Shown here: one piece after another, positions 58,470-64,000 of the stretch | Position numbering within the stretch: the first letter of the stretch is position 1 | Layout: each line of letters starts with the position of its first letter | Source of the DNA: an uncultured Exiguobacterium sp. | GTDB taxonomy: Bacteria; Bacillota; Bacilli; Exiguobacteriales; Exiguobacteriaceae | Assembly (NCBI GenBank): GCA_913775715.1 | Contig: CAJYMC010000007.1 | Coordinates: forward strand, 1,178,001 to 1,242,000 | Direction: 5' to 3' | Length of the DNA stretch: 64,000 nt | The notes under the pieces: generated by a model | Database searches by the model: none | The model's input: the letters and a program-made list of their open reading frames with translations, nothing else | What the model was told of the DNA's origin: nothing | Position numbers and translations under genes: made by a program

Positions 58470-58713
58470 GAATGACCTCCTGTAAAACAGACATCAACTC
58501 TTCTACTCGCATTTTGGGAAGGGCTGACATGTGCTCATCGGGAATCACTAATCCGTGTTCCAATTCAAGGTGAAGCAACAGATGAATCAAGCGCATCGAA
58601 TCCAGTCCTAGATCATCTCGTAGAGAGTCTGTTGTCGAGATAGCTACAGATGATGACCATTCGAGCTGTTCGGTCAGTATTTCTTCGAATTGCGCAATCG
58701 TTAAACGGGACAT
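58462..58713 (-). CDS. asbD: aryl carrier protein AsbD
   Basis: 83 residues. Acyl/aryl carrier fold with the 4'-phosphopantetheine attachment motif DDLGLDSMRLI; the Ser is at about residue 39. It carries 3,4-dihydroxybenzoate loaded by AsbC. Starts 13 bp inside the asbC end and overlaps asbE by 8 bp. No phosphopantetheinyl transferase gene is in the window, so it must be modified by one elsewhere. Confidence 0.92.
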   Translation of the reverse strand: MSRLTIAQFEEILTEQLEWSSSVAISTTDSLRDDLGLDSMRLIHLLLHLELEHGLVIPDEHMSALPKMRVEELMSVLQEVIHD

Positions 58714-59897
58714 GTTTGTTCCCCCAATCGTTTTCTACTCACTTTCCCATTCGCAGACAGTTCGATTTGCTCAACGAGTTGCCACTCCGTCGGTCGTTGA
58801 TGAGGTGCGAGATGCTGCGTGCAATGTTGTTTCAGATCTTCCTCCGATGCCGTCGTCACGAGTTGAGCGCAAACGCGCTCTCCTTGGAACGCATCCATTC
58901 GTTTAAAGACGACAACAGCCTCGACGGTTGGCAGCTGATACAAGACATCTTCGACTTCCCCGGGATAGACGGATAAGCCAGACACATTGATCATCTCATC
59001 GAGTCGGCTAAGAAAATGCAGCCCGTCTTCAACGTACATTAAATCCTTCGTACCAATCCGTACGCCTTGTTGCGAAACGACTAATTCTGCTGGTTTTTCC
59101 TTCGTTCCAGTTTCAATCTCAAGATGATCTAGTGGAAAGCCGATCGCTTGCGGACTCGGCGGATTTGGATGAAGTGCGATACAGCCGATTTCTGAACAGC
59201 CATATTGTTGAAGCAAATGATGTGTCTTCCGTTCGATCGAACGGAACCACTTTTCTGGTAATGTCATCCCGGAAATCATCACTGCGTGAACGGATTCCGG
59301 GAACAAACTCATCGCATACGCCAGTCCCGGTGCCGTATAGATGATCGCGTCCGGATGCAAACGATGGATTGCTAGCACATGACGTGGTGAGAAGTCTTGT
59401 AGGATGACTGGTGTTGCTCCGCGTCTTAAAGTCGCGAACACTCCACACAGTAATCCGAATGAGTGCGTCGTCGGACAAGCAACGATCGTCGCTTTCGTCG
59501 TCAGCGGAAAACTGTTCGTATAAGCATTCAGTTCCGTCTCGATCGACTCCCATGTCCGGTGAATGATTTTTGGTTGCCCCGTCGTACCGGAACTGAATTG
59601 AATCAATCCACCCGCACGTTTTTCCGCTTCCGGAAGCGGAACGATGGTCTCTTGATAAATCAAATAGTCACATCCGGCTTGTATCGCTAGACGCTCAGCA
59701 CCGGAAACAGGCGTCTCCGGATGAATGGGAAGGATTGCTCCATTCATTCGTCGCATCGCAAGACAGAGAGCTAACCACGCTTTTGTATCTGACGTACAGA
59801 TGGCTACGGTCTTCCCTTCCGTTATGAACGATTGCTTCACCAGTTCGTGTGTCGTCAATTCTTCTTCTGTCACCCATTCTTTCTCAATCCATAGCAT
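58701..59897 (-). CDS. asbC: 3,4-dihydroxybenzoate-AMP ligase AsbC
   Basis: 398 residues, matching the short AsbC type. Acyl-adenylate motifs: IQFSSGTTGQPKIIHRTWE (A3 P-loop), VACPTTHSFGLLCG, YGCSEIGCIALHP (A5) and LDEMINVSGLSVYPGEVEDVLYQLP (A8), ending with ELSANGKVSRKRL, with the A10 Lys. It adenylates 3,4-dihydroxybenzoate and loads AsbD. Start ATG follows GAGAGGAAGACAATC and overlaps the asbB end by 14 bp. Confidence 0.92.
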   Translation of the reverse strand: MLWIEKEWVTEEELTTHELVKQSFITEGKTVAICTSDTKAWLALCLAMRRMNGAILPIHPETPVSGAERLAIQAGCDYLIYQETIVPLPEAEKRAGGLIQFSSGTTGQPKIIHRTWESIETELNAYTNSFPLTTKATIVACPTTHSFGLLCGVFATLRRGATPVILQDFSPRHVLAIHRLHPDAIIYTAPGLAYAMSLFPESVHAVMISGMTLPEKWFRSIERKTHHLLQQYGCSEIGCIALHPNPPSPQAIGFPLDHLEIETGTKEKPAELVVSQQGVRIGTKDLMYVEDGLHFLSRLDEMINVSGLSVYPGEVEDVLYQLPTVEAVVVFKRMDAFQGERVCAQLVTTASEEDLKQHCTQHLAPHQRPTEWQLVEQIELSANGKVSRKRLGEQTCPV

Positions 59898-61509
59898 GAT
59901 TGTCTTCCTCTCCTCGTTGAACTAGTGAATTTTTTACATCGATTTGATTCGTCAAACCAAACCGTGGTGCCAGTAAGGCTTCTGCCGTTACTCTTTGTTC
60001 GTACCATCCGATTCGTTCTAGTCGGTCCCGATCAATCGGCAATCTCTCAATCGTCTGATGAATCCAATCAAAGAACGTCGCTTGACTCAAGTTCTCCGTC
60101 TGTTCAAGTTGATATGCTAGTTCCGTCAAATGGTAGACGAATAATGTATCGTACAGCAGCTCGCGTAAGGCAAGCGGGTGTGACATTTCATAATACGTGT
60201 TGAGCGGTGCATCAAAATCAGGATGTAGCCTCTTAAAGTCGGGTACATCCGATGGATCGTCGAGTAACTCGGTGACGAACTCGACGCTGTCATGAAAATC
60301 ACGGAGAATGATCCGTTCCGGCCATCCGTCCCGTAAGACAAGTAACGTATTTTGAGCGTGAGCTTCCACACCGATCCCTTTCTCGATCACGAGTCGGATG
60401 ACTGGTTCGAGATAGACGACGAAGAATCGACGAAGCCACCGTTCATGACCATATCGTTCCAACCACGGACCTAAAAAATGTCGTCCATCCACCTCGATTT
60501 GAGCAAGTGCAGTCAAAGGAATGACCCGTTCCTCCGTGTGAACATACGTCAAGACGTTTTCTCGAAAGACACAACCGACCCGACCTGCAAGTGGACCGCT
60601 CGAGCTGACGCAGGAAGCAAATTCAGATAACATCGTCACCGGCAATTCACTCGCCTGTTTTTTCAACCAATCCGATACCGCAGGAGCTGCCACGACATTC
60701 GGCACGGAAAAAGTCCGAACGGCTGACGTTTGCTTCAAGTCGAGAGGCAATTTGATATGCGGTAGTTCGGGATGACCTGGACAAAAAACGGTTCGAATCG
60801 ACTGCGTCGCTTGCACGAATACCCCGCCTTCGCCTAAGTCGACACCTCCGACTTGTACCACCTCTTGCTTGATACGTGACCATTGCCATGGGTGGACAGG
60901 AAGAATCTGATAATCGGTTTGATTGAGTTCTTCCAGTTTGACTAAAAACATATGTAGAAGCGGTTTTCCAAGGATCAGTGGAATAGGTAGGATTCCATTG
61001 CCTTGAACGAGCGTAGAAGGTAAGGCAATCCAGTGCAACTGAAATCGATTGCCCGCTTCAGGTCCGTATGCTTCGTGATCAGCTCGCGAAAAGCCAATCC
61101 TTGATTTATAACAAGGATGATAGGGATGCCCTTCGATGATGGTCTGCTCCAACTCTTCAAAATTCAAGCCTGCTCGGTGGATTGGTAGACGATATCGCTG
61201 CGACAAGTCATCGAAATCATGTGTACGTCGTAACTCTTCCTGAAAGTCATCCGAGATCGGCAACTGCGTCAAGAGATGCTCAAACCAGTCGTTGACGCCA
61301 GATGACGTTGATGAGCGTAACGTCTTGATGTCGAGCCGTATTCGATCAAAAGGACCGCGTTTTCCTTCAACTGTCACTTCACTATCTTTTATGTGGAATG
61401 TAAAACGATGCTTCGTTCCGTTGTTCATTTCAGTAAAAGGAAGAATCCGCTCAAAAAACAGACTCTCAAGAAGTTGTTTGCAGATGCGTGTTTTGCTGTC
61501 GTAAAGCAT
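59884..61509 (-). CDS. asbB: IucA/IucC-family siderophore synthetase AsbB
   Basis: 541 residues from MLYDSKTRICKQLLES (GGGAGGGCAAC before the ATG), with the start 44 bp inside the end of asbA; the longer frame lies entirely in asbA. NIS synthetase features: GHPYHPCYKSRIGFS, QILPVHPWQWSRI, SIRTVFCPGHPELPHIKLPLDLKQTSAVRT, GIGVEAHAQNTLLVLRDGWPERIILRDFHDS with ATP/Mg-binding residues. It condenses a polyamine-dihydroxybenzoate arm onto the second citrate carboxylate. The two synthetases are divergent paralogues. Confidence 0.93.
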   Translation of the reverse strand: MLYDSKTRICKQLLESLFFERILPFTEMNNGTKHRFTFHIKDSEVTVEGKRGPFDRIRLDIKTLRSSTSSGVNDWFEHLLTQLPISDDFQEELRRTHDFDDLSQRYRLPIHRAGLNFEELEQTIIEGHPYHPCYKSRIGFSRADHEAYGPEAGNRFQLHWIALPSTLVQGNGILPIPLILGKPLLHMFLVKLEELNQTDYQILPVHPWQWSRIKQEVVQVGGVDLGEGGVFVQATQSIRTVFCPGHPELPHIKLPLDLKQTSAVRTFSVPNVVAAPAVSDWLKKQASELPVTMLSEFASCVSSSGPLAGRVGCVFRENVLTYVHTEERVIPLTALAQIEVDGRHFLGPWLERYGHERWLRRFFVVYLEPVIRLVIEKGIGVEAHAQNTLLVLRDGWPERIILRDFHDSVEFVTELLDDPSDVPDFKRLHPDFDAPLNTYYEMSHPLALRELLYDTLFVYHLTELAYQLEQTENLSQATFFDWIHQTIERLPIDRDRLERIGWYEQRVTAEALLAPRFGLTNQIDVKNSLVQRGEEDNHAMD

Positions 61510-63160
61510 AGTTGCCCTCCCGTAGCGGATTATCCAAGTCGACGAAACAAACCCGTTCTCCCTCGACTTCGAGTTCATCGAGTCCTTGTAGGCGTGTTAG
61601 TAAATTCGCCTTGTATGGAAGTGTCGGCGATTCTAACAACATCAAAAGCCAAGCTCTGCCTCGCCCTTCTAGACTTTTAACTCGTACTTGACACCATTCG
61701 TGCAGTAACGCGATAGCAACTTCTTCCTTTAATAATGTGTCTGCTGCCAATCGGTCGATGATACTCGCTAGGTGGTTCCAAATCATGTAGTACGTCAAAC
61801 GCTCAGCAATGACTTCTTCTGGGTAGAACAACGTCGTATGCTTCAGTTCCGGTTCCAGCAGGGTAAAGAAATCTCGATTCGTGTCTGCTAAGTAATAGCC
61901 TTGATTATCCCGGACGTGATATCGAACCGGCCATCCGTTTTCGAATGTGATGAGACTATTTTGCTGATGCGCTTCGAGTCCGATTCCTTGTTCCTCATAC
62001 AGTGTAACGATCGCTCCTAACGTCAACTCCAGGTACTGTTTCCACCACCGAGTGACATGTTTCGATGCGATTGATCCCGACTGCCGGATGAGCCGCAGCA
62101 GGAGCGATTCTGAATTCGGTAATGCCGGTTGGACGAGTACCGCAACATTTACCGCGTGAGGTGCTGGCTCTCGCAAAATGACTTCGAATCCGGTCTCTTC
62201 TTTAGTCCGGATCGCTAAATATGCAGGATCGTGAATAAGGTCAAACGTATCCGGCAGAGACAGATGACAAAACAAGCGATACATCAGATAACCAGCCTCT
62301 AATTCGTGTCGCTTGTTGACGCGTCTTGAGTTCGTCACTTGGACAGGGATGGATAACTTCAACATATGACTTCGGTCGAGTGCTTCGACGGTCCGGATCG
62401 ACGAAGTTGCGTTATAGAGTGGTCCAGATGCGCCATGATAACGGATAATATCTTTCTCAATCCATTGCTCGACTGTCGGCTGGTGCAACAGATACTCGGC
62501 TTGAAGTGGATGAATCGGAACGAGTCGCTCTTGCGCTGTCACTTGAATCGAATCACCCAGTTGATTTTCCATCAGCTGACTGATTGTCTCGTAGCTACCT
62601 GAACGTTCTTCGACCAATGTCTCATGTACTGTAAAATAGTGAAGTTGAAACGGTTGACGGAATTCAGGCGCATACGCCTTTTGTTGCCAGTCGGTCATAC
62701 CGACTCTACTTTTCGGGGTCGGATGGAACCAATGACCACACCACAAGCGTTGTTCATAATCGATGAACGTCTCTTGCTCTTGTGCGTCCAGTTGTTCCTC
62801 TAAAATCAATTGTACTGTCCGGTGACTGTCAAGAACGCGAAAGAGTAAGTCCGTTTGATTCGGGTCTTTTTGTTGAAGCTTGATGCAACAAGTGATGATA
62901 CAGGACATGGCTGAAACTTCCCGCCATCCGTTACTTGTCTCTTCACGGATTATTCCAATCTCGTGACGTCCGATGATGGAACGACGTTTGATTTCGATGA
63001 GATACGGTTTCATCCAATAAAAAGAGGATATCTCAGATACATCAAACGGTCGTTCGTTGACCCATTCGCCCAGGTTCACTTCTCTGATGTAGCTGTTCAT
63101 GAACGATTGAAGCGTCACCTCGGTCGCTAATCGCTTGATTTGTTCTTCGCATGTTCGCAC
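61466..63160 (-). CDS. asbA: IucA/IucC-family siderophore synthetase AsbA
   Basis: 564 residues from a GTG at 63160 (GAGGAGGAGTAGAGC site). NIS synthetase motifs: GHWFHPTPKSRVGMTDWQQ, LVPIHPLQAEYLLHQ, ATSSIRTVEALDRSHMLKLSIPVQVTNSRRV, and EEQGIGLEAHQQNSLITFENGWPVRYHVRDNQG. AsbA joins spermidine to citrate, starting petrobactin assembly. First gene of the asbABCDEF operon. A Fur-like box lies 20-34 bp before it. Confidence 0.93.
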   Translation of the reverse strand: MRTCEEQIKRLATEVTLQSFMNSYIREVNLGEWVNERPFDVSEISSFYWMKPYLIEIKRRSIIGRHEIGIIREETSNGWREVSAMSCIITCCIKLQQKDPNQTDLLFRVLDSHRTVQLILEEQLDAQEQETFIDYEQRLWCGHWFHPTPKSRVGMTDWQQKAYAPEFRQPFQLHYFTVHETLVEERSGSYETISQLMENQLGDSIQVTAQERLVPIHPLQAEYLLHQPTVEQWIEKDIIRYHGASGPLYNATSSIRTVEALDRSHMLKLSIPVQVTNSRRVNKRHELEAGYLMYRLFCHLSLPDTFDLIHDPAYLAIRTKEETGFEVILREPAPHAVNVAVLVQPALPNSESLLLRLIRQSGSIASKHVTRWWKQYLELTLGAIVTLYEEQGIGLEAHQQNSLITFENGWPVRYHVRDNQGYYLADTNRDFFTLLEPELKHTTLFYPEEVIAERLTYYMIWNHLASIIDRLAADTLLKEEVAIALLHEWCQVRVKSLEGRGRAWLLMLLESPTLPYKANLLTRLQGLDELEVEGERVCFVDLDNPLREGNYALRQQNTHLQTTS

Positions 63161-63179
63161 GCTCTACTCCTCCTCTTAT

Positions 63180-63194
63180 TGAAAATCATTCTCA
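63180..63194. promoter_or_regulatory. Fur box upstream of asbA
   Basis: TGAAAATCATTCTCA fits the Bacillus 7-1-7 Fur motif TGATAATNATTATCA with two mismatches. It lies directly upstream of the asbA ribosome binding site. Confidence 0.6.
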
Positions 63195-63201
63195 TTCCAC
63201 A

Positions 63202-63423
63202 TCAATAGAAAAACGGGTTTCCCCGTTTTTGATGGTGCGTATACGCACTTATTCTAAGTAAAACGTTTTCAAGTTCCTTCAATCCGTTTTCATAATCGAT
63301 TAAATGCCAGAAGTCACATATCGTCGTAAGATTTAACACAAAATCAAACAAACGATCCTTTCTAACATCCATACAACAAGGCAACGACTTTTTAGGTTCA
63401 TTAATCAGCATTCTCTGCCTCAT
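63202..63423 (-). other. possible small ORF or Fur-controlled small RNA
   Basis: Between two Fur boxes. A 73-codon frame starts MRQRMLINEPKKSLPCC (GGAG 9 bp upstream) and ends NPFFY, but its last codons coincide with an intrinsic terminator, and its codons (AGG, AGA, ATA) differ from neighbours. No family recognised. The transcript would start near the perfect Fur box at 63442 and end at about 63205, giving a short iron-repressed RNA, coding or not. Confidence 0.35.
63209..63230 (-). terminator. intrinsic terminator just upstream of asbA
   Basis: AAAAACGGG-TTTC-CCCGTTTTT; on the minus strand the stem ends in TTTTT. It stops transcription from the right before the asb promoter, or acts as an attenuator. 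A perfect palindrome GTGCGTATACGCAC lies next to it (63235-63248). Confidence 0.75.
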
Positions 63424-63441
63424 TATGAACTCCATCTGTAA

Positions 63442-63456
63442 TGATAATCATTATCA
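63442..63456. promoter_or_regulatory. perfect 7-1-7 Fur box
   Basis: TGATAATCATTATCA equals the Bacillus Fur consensus without mismatch and extends to a GATAATGATAATCATTATC-like core. It lies about 30 bp downstream of the stop of the partial siderophore-binding gene and upstream of the element before asbA. Confidence 0.85.
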
Positions 63457-63488
63457 ATGGTGAGTGACATGGATTTTCTTTTCATTCT

Positions 63489-64000
63489 TCATGGACAAAC
63501 CATACAGTTACTATCGCTGATATAATTATGCAATTGACGTAACATATGCATTCTCCCAAGTGGTCCCCACGGATCCCAATCGACACTGTCTGGGTAAAAT
63601 ATACGCCCAGTCCTAACGGCACGAAGGGTTTGCCACTCCGCCGTTCCTCGAATTCGTTCTACATCTGCAGGTTGACTCCACAGTATGAACAAACCATCCG
63701 GATCCAACTGCTGTAATATTTCTAAGCTGATTTTCATGTAGACGGTGTGCGGAAGTCCTTCCACGGCTTGTAAACCGATTTCACTGAACAGAAAATCTAA
63801 CATCGTATGTCCTGTTCGTCCGTACAGTCGGATTTCTGAGTCTCTGATCCAAATGACTGCCCATGTCACATTCCGATTGAATTCGAACTGCTGCTTCACA
63901 ATTGTTTCAAGCGTCTCGACTTCGTTGATGATGTCAGTCGTTCGCTCAAGCGTATCGGTTGCCGTAGCAACAGCATATAAGTAATCCTTCCAACAAGTTT
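63489..64000 (-). CDS. siderophore-binding (TroA-like/FecB) domain protein, 5' end outside window
   Basis: The frame is open to the right edge; about 170 codons ending ...LHNYISDSNCMVCP are visible. The sequence is the C-terminal lobe of a cluster-8 (FecB/FhuD-type) iron-siderophore binding domain: a long backbone helix (KDYLYAVATATDTLERT), VIWIRDSEIRLYGRTGHTMLDFLFSEIGLQ, PDGLFILWSQPADVERI, LRAVRTGRIFYPDSVDWDPWGPLGRMHML. It may be a lipoprotein receptor of a petrobactin importer, or the sensor half of an AraC-type regulator such as Bacillus Btr, where this domain follows the DNA-binding part. The start and any helix-turn-helix are beyond the edge. Confidence 0.8.
   Translation of the reverse strand, partial: TCWKDYLYAVATATDTLERTTDIINEVETLETIVKQQFEFNRNVTWAVIWIRDSEIRLYGRTGHTMLDFLFSEIGLQAVEGLPHTVYMKISLEILQQLDPDGLFILWSQPADVERIRGTAEWQTLRAVRTGRIFYPDSVDWDPWGPLGRMHMLRQLHNYISDSNCMVCP

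Noticed and set aside
1..64000. CRISPR arrays, insertion sequences, prophage genes, tRNA or rRNA genes
   Set aside because: No regularly spaced repeats, transposase or integrase motifs, or cloverleaf/rRNA-like sequences were recognised on either strand.

Overview
The window looks like chromosomal DNA of a low-to-moderate GC Gram-positive bacterium (Bacillota). My best guess is Exiguobacterium or a close Bacillales relative. The reasons are strong AGGAGG-type ribosome binding sites, compact U-tailed terminators, a Bacillus-style gene set (AmaP/DUF2273/Asp23, YuiF, YtrA-type GntR operon, ydaKMJ-like exopolysaccharide genes, asb petrobactin genes) and sigma-A, sigma-B, CcpA, Rex/Fnr and Fur-like sites. 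The genus is inference. I see no rRNA, tRNA, CRISPR array, prophage or insertion sequence. About 69 protein genes fill the window, two of them cut by its edges.

Layout. 1-4.2 kb: alpha/beta hydrolase (partial), DinB and GrpB-family genes, then an acetoacetate decarboxylase plus ketopantoate-reductase-like pair with a divergent LysR regulator. 4.2-8.8 kb: a large secreted 5'-nucleotidase, a structured non-coding stretch and a polytopic membrane protein. 8.9-17.2 kb: adhE with a crowded redox/catabolite control region, carbonic anhydrase, a YuiF-type transporter, DedA, an unknown protein and an amino-acid permease. 17.5-18.9 kb: amaP-DUF2273-asp23 envelope stress operon behind a sigma-B-like promoter. 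18.9-21.8 kb: a three-gene exopolysaccharide operon (degenerate GGDEF membrane protein, BcsA-like glycosyltransferase, GH8-like protein). 21.9-25.4 kb: a DrrAB-type ABC exporter and two tandem cyclohexadienyl-dehydratase-like solute-binding proteins. 25.7-31.6 kb: accessory genes, including a gene broken by an in-frame amber codon and PadR and MarR modules with visible operators. 31.6-35.2 kb: cupin, SDR, lipoprotein and acetyltransferase operon divergent from a LysR gene, then an AT-rich cysteine-rich gene.

35.4-41.6 kb: Bax-inhibitor-like protein, AAC(3)-family acetyltransferase, sbcCD. 41.7-45.4 kb: a TPP-riboswitch-controlled thiazole operon tenI-thiO-thiS-thiG-thiF with mostly overlapping genes. 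45.5-49.5 kb: NagZ lipoprotein, OsmC, MFS exporter, DoxX. 49.5-52.5 kb: a GntR(YtrA-like)-ABC operon with its operator. 52.6-56.6 kb: sigma-B-type SDR, Nudix, secreted SH3b-M23 peptidase, glycerol dehydrogenase. 56.7-64 kb: a complete asbABCDEF petrobactin-type siderophore operon, Fur boxes, and a partial siderophore-binding protein domain.

How the genes work together. The right end is an iron-acquisition unit: AsbF makes 3,4-dihydroxybenzoate, AsbC/D/E activate and transfer it, AsbA/B join it to citrate-polyamine units, and the adjacent binding-domain protein probably recognises or senses the iron chelate. The thi operon makes the thiazole half of thiamine from glycine via ThiO. AdhE, behind Rex/Fnr/cre-like sites, is the fermentative NADH sink. 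The least explained items are the structured RNA-like region at 7.1-7.35 kb, the Fur-bounded element upstream of asbA, the reduced ydaKMJ-like operon and the tandem PheC-like proteins.
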